Source: Liolophura sinensis
Taxonomy: Eukaryota > Mollusca > Polyplacophora > Chitonida > Chitonidae
Length of the DNA: 64,000 nt
NCBI RefSeq assembly: GCF_032854445.1
Contig: NC_088299.1
Span: forward strand, 3,571,001-3,635,000
Direction of reading: 5' to 3'
Position numbers and translations under genes: made by a program. Under the pieces are notes generated by a model. The model was not told the origin of the DNA. It ran no database searches and worked only from the letters and a program-made list of their open reading frames with translations. Below, in pieces: positions 12,249 to 24,400 of the stretch; position 1 is the first letter of the stretch, and each line of letters begins with the position of its first letter.

Positions 12249-13326
12249 CTCAAACCTGCATAACTAAAGGGTGTTTGTAATAGAACTGGTGTTTCGCCTT
12301 TAGGGCATACTTGTGGATTTGTATTATTTTGATAAGAAGAACCTCAATACAGCTCTTAGTTCCAATTCGAGGACAAGCGTTTATCTCACTGAATACCCAA
12401 CACTGTTGTATGAGTGTCTTACCTCGTATGGAATTAGGAAAAACCAAATTATTTCAAGTCGGTGGTGCTTTCAGGAAAGAATTTCCATCGTTCTTTCTGT
12501 ACGTGGATGTACCGCATTCAGATGGCTCACAGAAATACAGGTTTTGTGGCTCATAAACAGTTTTCCTCTCGCTTCTACCGTATAAACACTCAATCGAAAA
12601 CGTAAATTTTAATTTTTGCTCTGGTATCACATTGATACATATTCATCTGGGTGTATTGGACACTTCTGGTTGTGATACAAAAGTACTCAATGAATGCTTA
12701 TAGGTAGTGGTTAAGCGCTGCAGCTATTTGTTGTCTTTGTTTAACTTCCTTTCCAATAAACGCACGACCAAACAGATGTAAACGCTCTTTCTCTTTGTGC
12801 ATTGGCTATTGTCTTTTACCAGTCATCGACGCTTGTATAGCATACCATAGAGTCGTATAACTTGATTTGGTCTAAAACTTTACATCCTCAACCATTCGGA
12901 GAAAGGCTTCTGAACTCTTAATCATCAACACACACATCATTGTCGGTTCCAATTGCCAATTGACTCAAATTATTTTCAAACTCAGAGGACACTTTTTCTA
13001 CCATTGTGATGGCTAAAACGATATGATTCATCATTCCCCAGCTTTTCAAAAAAAAAAATGATAAATTTGTCTCTTTTTGTAAACCATTTCCATTATTAAA
13101 ACGCTGATAAGGTTACCGGTGAATGTGCATGGCTTCAATTATACGTTGGCGCAATTTATTATTATCCTGATTGGAGGGGAACAATTTAATACAATGTTAT
13201 CTTTTGGATCTTTTTCTAAAAGATTGTTGGAAATTATATGAGATAAACTTCTTGCTGCATATCAAATGAGATTTTTTTCCTTTTTTTAATACGTCAGAAG
13301 AAAACTCTTTAACGTGCATTAAAACG
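12249..13326. other. Spacer, no gene seen
   Basis: Low-complexity T-rich and A-rich patches and short frames only. I found no further GRL exons here. Confidence 0.4.
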
Positions 13327-13502
13327 TTTCTGTATTTTCATATGCCGCGAATAAAACTTGATGAATGACCAAGCGAACATTATGTGTTTTCAGTTTCAAG
13401 GAAGAAGACCTGGTGGTTGATGAAGTGGACGTTATGTGTTTTCATACGCCAAGAAGAAAGCCTGATTGTTGACTAAGTGGACACTGGGTGTTTTTATATG
13501 CC
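13327..13502. repeat. 52-bp tandem repeat, about 3.3 copies
   Basis: Units begin near 13327, 13379, 13431 and 13483. Each has the core '-tatgtgttttca-…-aagaagacctgrtkgttga-…-aagtggac'. Copies are about 75-85% similar by eye. Confidence 0.75.
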
Positions 13503-13652
13503 AGATCCTAGGCGTAGGCGGAGAGATTTCGTATTCTCACATCCTAAGGAGAAATCCGCAACGTACTGGAACTGTACCATCATCTTCAACCTGACAACTG
13601 CCATGCAACGGTTATCCGCGACACTCCCATTCGTTCATTGTTTATTCATTTC

Positions 13653-13696
13653 TAGTGTTAAATATGGATTCTCGGTTACTAATGTGATAGTGACAC
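13653..13696. repeat. Isolated monomer of the 43-bp minisatellite
   Basis: The segment 'ctagtgttaaatatggattc' followed by 'tcggttactaatgtgatagtg' matches the 43-bp unit of the 5.2-7.66 kb array over its whole length, with about seven differences. It is a single unit about 6 kb beyond the end of the array. Confidence 0.65.
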
Positions 13697-14394
13697 AACG
13701 AATATTTGCTGTTATCACAGGCTCGTTGTCTAAAATAACACGTTTGGCACTTTATTATGCATGGTGCCGGTATTCTGCTTGACAGCACGGACGGTGCATT
13801 TCACATTTTCGTCTGTATAAACAATGTGGATTATAGCTTTTCTTGTGCTAAAATACTCAGGTTTCTATCTTCTACTTTGTCCAGGCTTATGTCATGTTTT
13901 TTAAAACCACAACAAGAACGTTTTATGCATGTATACTTCGAGGTCACTAGTATAGATCAGTTTCAGCGAGACGCCGCTAAGAAAACTTACACCATTAAAG
14001 ACCATATTTTGAACAGTATCTCTACGCTCGCTTTACATCACTGCCATCACTAGATAAGCTTGACATTTAGAGCCTGCGAGACGTACATACATGTTGGCCT
14101 TATTAGGTTTGGCCTCACCACTGAGTTCCTCATGCGAAAGTATTTTATCGGCATTCAGGAATAAAATAGTTTCATGAGCTGGATAGAGTCCTTTTGTCCA
14201 TACTTTAGATAAAGAGAGTGCCTGTGTATGAAGTATTAGCGGTATTAGGAAATAAAGGTTGATGAAGTCTTTGGTGTTGTCTGACATCACTTCCTGCTTT
14301 ATCACCGTGACCCCAGCGACATCGGCGCTGTTCATGATTTCTGAACAAATTTTGCTAGTGGTAGCAATGATATGGACGCAGACCCCCATTACAA

Positions 14395-14640
14395 CTGTAA
14401 TGTACGAATGTAATTCTCTGTGTTTTAGGGTATAAAGTCTTTTTTTTTTCGCTCCCAGGCGGCCATTTTTGGTGTACAGGTGCAAGCTTGGTATTGAAAT
14501 GGACACAGACCCCCATTACAACTTCCGTTTTTCGGTAGGGACGATTGTAGTTCTGTGAATTTTAGGGTATAAAGTCTTTTTTTGCTCCCAGGCGTCCATT
14601 TTTGGTGCACAGGTGCATGCTTGGTATTAAAATGCTGGAA
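14395..14640. repeat. Tandem duplication, about 126-bp unit, two copies
   Basis: Two copies share 'ttttagggtataaagtcttt', then a T-run, 'gctcccaggcg', 'ccatttttggtg' and 'caggtgca-gcttggtatt'. The second copy runs straight into the 14.63-kb duplication. A short minus-strand frame (ATG near 14337) lies to the left; it opens plausibly (MNSADVAGVTVIKQE) but is not recognised. Confidence 0.8.
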
Positions 14641-15220
14641 ACTGTCTAAACTTTGAGGAGGTATGAGCTTTACTGATGAAAGTTTGAAATTCTGGGTGAG
14701 AGGACACAATGTGTGAGATAGTGATGAGGCTGCGAGTGACGTCCCCTCGGCGTTGCTAGGCACGCCTCCCAGCTGCCGGCATGGAAAGGTCCAGATTTTG
14801 ACGGTCAACCTATGTCAAGATTTTTATGGCTTCTTTCTCAAAGGCTGGGCCAGGTAGGCACCAAAGCTTATTGGCCACGGAATGTTTGGGACTGAGCTAC
14901 AGTGCTAGACGTTAGCATTGTCGCTTATGGAAAATTAATGGGGGTCCGAGGCCAAATGCTGGAAATTGTCTAAACTTTGTTTGGATTCTGGGCGAGAGGA
15001 CACGAGGTGTGAGGTAGTGATGAGGCTGCGAGTGACGTACCCTTAGCGTTGTTAGGCACGCCTCCCAGGTGCCGGCATCGAAAGGTCCAGATTTTGACGG
15101 TCAACCTGTCAAGATTTTTATGGCTTCATTCTCACAGGCTGCACAGCTTATTGGCCATGGAAAGTTTGGGACTAAGCTACAGCGCCAGACGTTAACATTA
15201 TCGCTTATGGAAAATTAATT
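14631..15220. repeat. Direct duplication, about 300-bp unit, promoter-like content
   Basis: Copy 1 (14631-14940) and copy 2 (14954-15220) share 'gtgatgaggctgcgagtgac', the CRE-like half-site tgacgt, 'gttaggcacgcctccca', 'aaaggtccagattttgacgg' and the end 'tcgcttatggaaaattaat'. Copy 2 carries small deletions. A TATA-like 'catataaaacg' lies 12 bp after copy 2. Confidence 0.85.
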
Positions 15221-16187
15221 CGAGCCTGTGGCCATATAAAACGAACGCAGAGAGCAGTGCATGCGCTGCAAGGAAGGCGTGAAGCGCAGGGTACCATAAA
15301 CCGTCAAGGGAGATAAATCTTGAAGACAAATGTATCGACTGCGCTATCCACACCAGCATTACTCAGGAGACTGGAAACAGTTAACGATCAATTCCCGAGA
15401 TGGTGCATATTTGAATACTGAGTCCTGTCTTTCATCTTTCGCCTAAATCTTTTTCCACTCGAATGGATATTAAACTAAAAAGACACTTCAAACTTGGACA
15501 TAAAATAAAAAAATGGAGTGTTTTATGGAGAGCTGATTCAAGGGTGTTTTACGAGTAAGATAGGGGTGGATCCTAATCGGTCCACAGCAGTACACGACAT
15601 TCGCTCATACAACTCACTTTCAAGTTGTTAGTGCCTCTCGTTAAAACAGAAATGTCTTTTTTCAAAATGTATACAAAACAACAAAAATAGCTGTTTTTTT
15701 TAGTAAATGAAATTCAGCGGAAAATAACAGTATTTTGGTAGTCCCTGAAGTCGTTTTTGATACAAATCCGCCGTAGATGTCTTACAAGGTACAGTGCATA
15801 GGTAATACACGACATTGTCCTGTCGTTAGCACCGGTACAAGTCCAAGCTGTTTGCGGAGATAAAGGGCATCAGCTAAATGACCGAGTATTTCACTTTTCG
15901 TTGTTCGACTATTAAAAGATAAAACCCTTTCACATTTAATTTCCCTTTGAATACTTGCAATACCAAGATATTACTCGATTTCTTCAGAAAAGGTAACCAT
16001 CATATTAGGCCGTTAGCCCAGTTACGTGTCTGATCTGTTAGGAGAGATAAAGGACATGGGCTAAATGGCGGACTTGGTATTCCACTTTTCCCTGTTAGAC
16101 CATTATTAAACGGGTAAACTCTCTCATGCTTAATTTAATTTCGAATACTAACTTGCAACATTTGAGAAGAAATACTAGGAAAAGTTA

Positions 16188-16190
<3 letters not shown>
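15221..16190. other. Spacer with a candidate TATA box at its left end, no gene seen
   Basis: A 'catataaaacg' box at about 15232 follows the duplicated CRE-containing module. No open frame of note follows. Two related blocks, 'gcttaatttaatttcgaatac' near 16128 and 'atttaatttccctttgaatac' near 15936, belong to a diffuse duplication spanning about 15.84-16.17 kb. Confidence 0.4.

Positions 16191-16250
<60 letters not shown>
16191..16250. repeat. (TA)30 microsatellite
   Basis: An uninterrupted run of the TA dinucleotide, 60 bp long. Confidence 0.98.
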
Positions 16251-16251
<1 letters not shown>

Positions 16252-16419
16252 GACATTAGTGACAAAATTAAAAAAAAAACCAAAAAGAAAAACCAAAAAC
16301 AAAACATCTGGTATAGGTTTGTTTCACCGAGACTCTTGGTTAAGTCAATAGCCCTTACTAAAAATACATCACTTATTTGACTGCCGTTTAATGCTTATTC
16401 TTAAGCTTAAAGCACATCT

Positions 16420-16650
16420 TCCTATTCACTGGACTAAGCGGCCAGCAACTGAGCGGTTAGAGTAAAGGAAACGGGAGTGGTTGGCCCGGTGTTAGTATGA
16501 TGTGACTGAGTGGCGTGTCACGTGTTTTGTCATGGCGGCAGCACTTTGGCGGCATGGGACTCGCATTGCCACAGGAAGACACAGCACATATGGCTAATAA
16601 TGGTAAGTATTACGTAAGACCCCAAATTACATACATACATATACATATAT
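16420..16650 (+). mobile_element. SINE family 2 copy
   Basis: Family-2 body with 'ggttggcccggtgttagtat', 'gatgtgactgagtggcgtgt', 'cggcagcactttggcggcat' and the terminal 'gaccccaaatta'. It ends immediately before a family-1 SINE in the same orientation. Confidence 0.85.
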
Positions 16651-16654
16651 TGAT

Positions 16655-16930
16655 CGGGTTAGGGGCCTGCGTGACCGAGGGGTTTTGCACACCAGCACGG
16701 CGTAATAAGCAACGAGTTTCTCGCCAATGTGGCTGCAGTGAGTTCAAGTCCAGCTCATGCTGGTTTCCTCTCCGACCGTAAGTGGGAGAGTCAGCAAGCA
16801 ATCCGGATAGTCATGAGTTTCCCTGGGGCTCTGCCCGATTTTCTCCAACTGTAATGTTGGGCGCCGTCGTATAAGTGAAATATTCTTGAGTACGGCGTGA
16901 AGCACCAATCCATAAAATAAACAAACTGAC
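16655..16930 (+). mobile_element. SINE family 1, near full length
   Basis: The diverged tRNA-like head ('ggcctgcgtgaccgaggggt') has a B-box-like 'gagttcaagtccagc'. The body ('gctggtttcctctccgaccg', 'tttccctggggctctgcccg', 'cgtcgtataagtgaaatatt') ends with 'acggcgtgaagcaccaat' and an A-rich tail. Confidence 0.9.
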
Positions 16931-18427
16931 CGTTGATCGCTTTTTTTCCCTAAACATTTCGTCAGACATTACCAGATATGACGTGTTAAAATTGAACTCT
17001 TTCTGACTAAGTTACGGCGTTACAACAGCTGAAAATAGTCAGGTATATGTCCTGTATCTAGGGAATGGCGGTTTCTCCAGGCTATGTTGTCATTTAAGTA
17101 AACAAGCGCAAATTCGCAATATACGCGATATTCCACAATTGTTAAATAAAATTGATGTCATCTTATATGATCGAAGGATTAAGACGTTTGCCTTTCAGTT
17201 GCGAGGACACATTATTTGGGTTCTTTCCGGCCTTGGCTGGGGATTCGTGCATTTCCCGGTTTTCAGTATTCATGGAGCCTTCACACAAGCGGTCGGCGAC
17301 GCTCCTGTGGTCATTTGAGCAGCCTTAGCTTCCGATAATGACGACTTGCATGTCTTCCTTCAGTATGTTGTGCATGTTTGTACGTCATACGTGGGTAAAT
17401 TGGAAATAATTTCTCCAAGCATAAAACAGACTGACCACCATCGTATGTGTGAAATATAGTGTGTATGATTTTGAATAAGTCAGATAATAAAAAAAGCATG
17501 TCAGATAAATATAAAAAAAAATTATCTGGCGCGAGAGCTGGGTTCGAACGCACGACCAAGCTGATAATGATCGTGGATAATTTTGACCTAAGGGCTGTAG
17601 GTTAGCGATCCACTAGAATCTTCGTATTCGTGTATAATATCAGTGAATTATCACCATCCATCCATCCGTTACTGTATGGATCCTAGAAATTCCGGTTAAT
17701 GGGCATATTTTACGATGTGACCACGCTGATAATATCATGCACTCGAAATATTCCTGCTGCAATTCAGTCAAACCCACGGTCATAGTGGCGAGTTAATTAT
17801 CGTTAGAATAAATGAAGCGACAGGAATATGTTATCGGCTGATATGCCATTATCTCATCATCTTGTCTTCAGGCGGTATATTATATGCTTACCGAAGTACG
17901 GAAGCCCAGTACGGACACATCAAATTGACATGGAGCGCCACTGATTCACTTAACTGATGACAATTTCACACGAATCAAAAAGGGAGCGGAAGTTGACTGC
18001 ATGTAATCGAGACGGATATAATAATAGAGGCCAGCGGTGTAGAATTGCTTAAAACGGGAGGTCATTTTCCTTCAGAGATCTCGGATCGTCTTCATGTATT
18101 ATGATGAATCGTGAGTCACTCTCGCGTAAAAAGCCAGACCGAATAAGATATTTTGTTAGTTCTCTGGGTGTGTGATATTCCGGCTGGTGGTGTGTATTTG
18201 TTTTCTGCACGGCAGTAAAACAGGCTTTTGGTGATCCTTTATTGTCTACCGGAACAGACCGTCTGCGCCGGCTATAATACTGCACGTGGCTGACATATGT
18301 AAACGCAGCGTTGTTATAGCTTGGCGGGTCAGCGCTTCCTCGAATACACCGACGTCCCTCGCTTCCCTCTCTACACTGACAGTCAGTTTGCGGGTACAGG
18401 ACTATATAAGGCTGGCAGTATTCAAAC
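16931..18427. other. Spacer and putative promoter region of the SDR gene
   Basis: No supported gene. A tRNA/SINE-like patch is visible near 17525-17600 on the minus strand ('gtgcgttcgaacccagctct'). A TATA-like 'actatataagg' occurs at about 18402, 26 bp before the SDR start codon; this is close for a TATA box unless the 5' UTR is very short. Confidence 0.4.
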
Positions 18428-21400
18428 ATGGCGGTAGCGTTTTACAAAGTGAACCGTGGTCCTGGGGCAGACTCCCACGGTGAGCGACACGCCCCGAGCC
18501 TTGCCGGACGGTGTGCAGTGTTCATCACAGGAGCCGATAAAGGAATTGGGAAATCCTTCGCCTGGCAAATTGGCAAATTCTTAGGGAATGCTCCCGAAAC
18601 GAAAAACTCCGCTCTGATTTTGACAGCCCCACCGGGCTCCAAAGGCCTGCATAAATGCCAAGAGGAAATCAGGGCATTTTCGCCGGCTTTACAAGGTAAG
18701 TATATATAGCGAGCGCAATAACATGTGTACACGTACATGTACATGTATATATATACCGAGCGCAATAATATGCGTACAAGTACATGTACACACCTATATA
18801 TACGTGTACACACGTGTGCTGTATCTACACGTATACACATCCGACATGTCTGAACACAGAGCAAGGCTTAACAGCAGCCAAGTTTGGAGACAGGTCGCTC
18901 ACGCTGGCGCTCCAGTGGACAAGTTGTCCGTTTCTTTATTTGCTCGGTGCAAATCTATTAATAAATGTATAAGAAATTGGCTATAATAAATATACGTTTG
19001 TCCTACAAATCTTGTAATTTTATATCAATATTTGTAAAATAATGTGACAGACAGTTGGAATTAAGTTGTGCCTGGCATTAGTTTTCTGTGCTACTGAAAT
19101 ATACGAGCCCACAAAGATACTTTAGTGAAAACGGTTGAATTGAGGTAATATATAATGTTTGTTCTCTAGGTAGTTGTACTGCAATGTTCAAGCCTGAATA
19201 TACTCTTTCCCTCGGAATTGTACTATGCAGACAGATGGTAACAAAATGAAGTTAACTCTTGTGTGTACGTACAGACTACATGTCATACAGCTATATACAC
19301 CTATATAGGCCAGGAAATATCTATAGCAGTACACATTAAACGCCGCCATTCAAAACCTCTCAACCGCATCCGCTTTGTCAGCTTTAATTGCCTCGGGACT
19401 AATGTACGCTTATACCTGGTACGTAATTTTAACACGACCCACCCGTTTTTTTTTGAAAATTTCGCATAATGTATTTATGCTAATATGTCTTAAGCGCTCG
19501 ATGATGGATATATATTTACATGTATATATATATAGTTTGGAACCATCACTCGATGGCCTGTTGGCCTGGCGATGACCTGAAAAAATAAAGCACACAGGTT
19601 CCATTTATATATCGTGTTTCCACGCATGGTTTCCTGGTCAAGGCGACCTTGCATATAGCGTAACCTTGTTGGTCATATTGTCGCCTTGTCGAGGAGGAAA
19701 CCATTTCACATAATTAAAATGGTGATTTTTTTAACGAAAGGCTGGAGTCACTGAACCTGTAATTTTTTCTCATTCTGTTATTAATAACTTTTCACTTATT
19801 AAAGTTTGAAGAAAGATACACATGGCGAAATTTTTAGCAAGTAGGGCTACCCTGGGTAGGGGAATCAAACCACTCCCCATTAAAAGTTTTTCATACCTGA
19901 CAGACTCAACTTTATCCACTGAGGGGTCGTAATTATTCACAGAGGGACGCTTTCATTGCAGAACAGAATAGAAAGTTTTTGAAAACACTGACTTGTTGCG
20001 CCGGTGTATTCAATTTGTTGCTGTACATTTATTATCACTAAAGGCTCTTCCTGGTTTGTTACACGACAGCTGATTTGCCTTTTATCACTTTATGCACATT
20101 ATACAACTATATACGCCCCGCGTTTCCTGCTCGATAACTGCTTCCGCATTCGAATTCGGCTGTCAGTATATACCTGCTTTTGAAACGCCCGAGGTTTAAC
20201 CGTTTAAGCTATATACACGTATCTACCGTTTAAAGATATCCAACATTTCTTCGGGATCCATTGTTTCAAAATTATCCAGAAATCCTTTGAAGGAGGTAGC
20301 TTTTGAAAAATATCCAGGTAGCATTTGTAAGATATCTAGGTACGTGTAGCATTTGGAAGATATCTAGACAGCTATCGAAGGATTCTTTAAAGGTTTGATG
20401 TAGAATAGATCAGACTATTTTCCTGTTTAAATGAACTTATTCTGTTTTAGTGCATTAATACTATAGACCCGCGTCATCGTCCAATGTTTGTGCAGTTTCC
20501 CGTCTGATGTACATGTAGCCTATATATACCTAAAACCCTGTGCGTATCAGTGCAGAAAGTGAGTAACTAAACAAATAGTTCCTCCGCCTAGGTATGTTTT
20601 CCTCAGTGATGGTGACCTACTTAACAGCGAACACTCATACCTAGACGCGCATGTGACAATGGAGTGACCTATACGCAACCTAGCCACATGACCCCAGCCG
20701 AAAAATTACCTCTGTTGTATGCTCGTCCGCATTTTCCGCATACAAGCCCCGCGCGAATAGAGATTATGTTTCCATGGTTCCAAATTATTGTTTCATCTTC
20801 TTATTGTGCACTTACAATATCGGAATGAATGATTTTCTGGCATTAGCAAAAATTCAGCACTGGTGAGGGAAAATATGTGTACCATCCAGAATTCTGATGG
20901 AATATCTGAAGCCGTTGACTGGAACGCTGAACCGTATTGGTCGAAGTGGAGACGGGGTTTAACACAGAGTATCGAACCAGTCTCACACAACCACACCTGT
21001 CTCACGTTACCTGGCGTCCAGTGGAATGTTTTTTTGACAGTGTCAGCTTACAAACCCAATCAGCCAATAAAGATGCACGGTGCGTCGTGTTAGTATTAAA
21101 CTTCATAGTAACACTTTTCAGGGCTGTTTTTCTTCCAGGACTGTTAAGTTAAGTAGCCTTCATGAAAAACTTAATGTCATGTGAAAACATCGTCCTCAAC
21201 GTGAATTTTCTTCAAATTGATAGGACTGACACGTGGGCGCGAGTCTATATGTTAACCCTGTAGTGTGATTTCGCCTTACATGAATTTTACATACGTCGCT
21301 CAATCTCTGATCGCTAAAGTAACTTCCACCTACTATTTCCTCCAGTAAATATATGCATTTCCTTATTCCGGTTCATATACCCAAAACCTAAGTATGGAAC

Positions 21401-24400
21401 GTTGCTTCAACCATATAACTCTTAATTAAACATGCGAAAATATTAATTAGTAGATAATCTCTCTTCCCTAAGTGGCCCTTCAGTAGCCTTCTTATACATC
21501 CTTCATTCAATCACAGCATTTATCGCTACACTGTTGTATCAGACTTTGTATTGTTAACGTAGCTATATATGAGAAATATGTGCCTTGATAAAATTAAGAC
21601 TCTTCCGTACATTTTTGAATCTGATTTCATGACAACTCGATTTAAAGATTATTGAAAACAAAAATTCCACCGTTGTTACTGCTTGTGGGGCATTGGTGAC
21701 TACAAGAGTTTGCGGACGCTCGTGTGGCCTTTGGCGTTGTCAATCATTCGCTGAAAGCGACTTGTCATCCACCAGTATCTCTACGTCACCCGCACCAAAT
21801 TCGTCATTTGTCAAAGATCAGTGGTTTTCTGGTTTCCTCTGCACAGAACGCCAGCGAATATGAAAATAATTCTTGAGTATACCGTTAGCAAACAAACAAA
21901 TAAAATAAATAAATAAATATGTATTAGGCGTTTCTCGCACTTTATTCTAAAGCATTGACCAAGGAACATATCGGAGGTTTGCATCCGACTCGTGTGCAGT
22001 TTTCGTCAGGGGTGTCAGGTACTTGACTTCGTTACAGTAGTTTCTTTCCGAGGGTATATGTCCTTACAAGTTGCAATTGTCATTTTACTGAGTTATCGTA
22101 ACCATTGATTTATGGTTACCACTGAGTTATGATAATCACTGAATTATGGTAACCACTGATTTATGGTAACCACAGTTATGATAAGCGCGACGTTATGAAT
22201 CAGGATTTTTCGAGTCCTTCTTTATCCAGATAAACCCCGGGACATATTCAAAATTATACAAAGTTTGAAACTGGATAAAATTAGATCAATGTACTTATTT
22301 GTTTTCTCCTCAAAATACACGTAACAGTAATCAAATATTTGAAGTCATGGTAACTACGATCTAAATTAAAGACCAATCCTGTGATTTGTAGCTCTTTGCT
22401 ATTCATGCAGGCAGAACTGTAAACACATTCAGAATTGAACAGAATATGACACTGTGGATAAAAATAGACGCACGCACTCAATTGGTGGTCACGTGATTGA
22501 TTTAGTGTTGTGTGTTTGTTTGTGACATTCCTCCACCCCTGCCTTTCCGGTCAGGCTATACACGTGTTCTGGTTGAACAGGTTTAGTTCTGGTTTTCTTC
22601 TTCTTGTGTTCACTGGATAGACGATAAATTATATGGACATCAGAAACACAGAAATACATTCACTTCAGAATGAAAACTCCAGTCTGTGTTGTGTTTCATT
22701 CAGAACTTTCAAAACAACTCATTCTACTCATTTTATTTGTAAATCGATTTGCAACGTTTGTACAAGTCTATAAGTGACCGACCCCTACCCCATAAAGGTC
22801 ATGCCCCTATGTATATACTTTATACCTGCGTACAAATGGTGGTTTGTAGAGCAGGGTTGTTATTATGCCCAATTACTTAGCGCGTAATTCATTTCAGCAC
22901 CTCTCTGATGGGAGGGAATTTTCGTGTATATGCGTGACACATTATGTTTTCAGTGGAGTGCACGCGTGACTTTATCTATGCGTTTTGTAAGGTGTGCCAT
23001 TTTTACATAGTGTGAGTGACACTTTAGCTAACTGGATGGTGTATATGTGTGATACCTTAGTAGATGTGCCAGTTTGAAAGGAGTGTAGAGCTTGTCTGGT
23101 GCCTTAATGTACATGTGTATGTGTGAGGTCTTCGATACCGTTAGATGTAGTAATTTGAAAAGGGGGGAGGGGGAGGGGGGAGGGTCCCTAGGAAGATTGT
23201 GATAGCGCATACATGTATATACTTTATTTGCTGTATATGTTTGATACCTTAGGTGGCTGACTGGAGGTTGTGTATGTGGGATACCTTAGGTAGGTGACTG
23301 GAGGTTGTGTATGTGGGATACCTTAGGTAGGTGATTGGAGGTTGTGTATGAGTGATAAATTAGGTAGCTCACTGGAGGATGTATATGTGTAATTTCTTAT
23401 GTAGCTCATTGGAGGATGCGTATGTGTGATACCATAGGTAGCAGATTGGATTTGTTTGTTTTGTTTTTGTTTTGATTGGTGTTTTACGCCGTACTCAAGA
23501 ATATTTCACTTATACCACGGCGGCCAGCATTATGGTGGGTGGAAACCGGGCAGAGAGCCCGGGGGAAACCCACGACCATCCGCAGGTTGCTGACAGACCT
23601 TCTCACGTACGGCCGGAGAGGAAGCCAGCATGAGCTGGACTTGAACTCACAGCGACCGCATTGGTGAGAGACTCCTGGGTCATTACGCTGCGCTGGCGCT
23701 TTAACCGACTGAGCCACGGAGGCCCCCAGGTAGCAGATTGGAGGATGTGTATGTGTGATACCATAGGTAGCAGATTGGAGGATGTGTATGTGTGACACCT
23801 AAGGTTTCAGATTGGAGGAAGTGTATGTGTGATACCTTATGTAGCGGATAGGAGGTTGTGTATGTGTCATACCTTATGTAGTTGATTGGTGGCTGTGTAT
23901 GTGTGATACCATAGGTGGCTGATTGGTGGCTGTGTATGTGTGATACCATAGGTGGCTGATTGGAGGTTGTGTATGTGTGATACCTTAGGCATCTGATCGG
24001 TGGTTTTGTATGTGTGATACCTTAAGTAGCAGATTGGAAGCTGTGTATGGGTTATACCTTAAGTAGATGATTTGAGACTGTGTACGTGTGATAGCTGATT
24101 AAAGACCGTGAATGTGTGATGCAGGTTACTGCGTATGTCTGATACCTTAGGCAGCTGATAGCTGATTGGAGGTTGTGTGTGTATGGTACTTTAGTTGGCT
24201 GATTAAAGACCGTGTATGTGTGATACCTTTGTTGGCTGATCAGAGGATGTGTATGTGTGATGCTTTAGGCATCTGATTGGATGTTGTGTACGTGTGATAC
24301 TTTAGGCGGCTGATCGGATACTGTGAATGTGTGATATAGTATAGCTATAGTTGACTGAAGTCTGTGTACGTGTGATACCTTAGGCAGCTGATTGGTAGAT

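Noticed and set aside
14033-14326. Minus-strand frame opening with MNSADVAGVTVIKQE as a gene
   Set aside because: The opening looks protein-like, but there is no family match, no clear splice structure and no continuation. It is mentioned only with the adjacent duplication.
18049-18429. Minus-strand 126-residue frame divergent from the SDR gene
   Set aside because: No motif, and composition like non-coding flank; most likely the reverse strand of the SDR promoter region.
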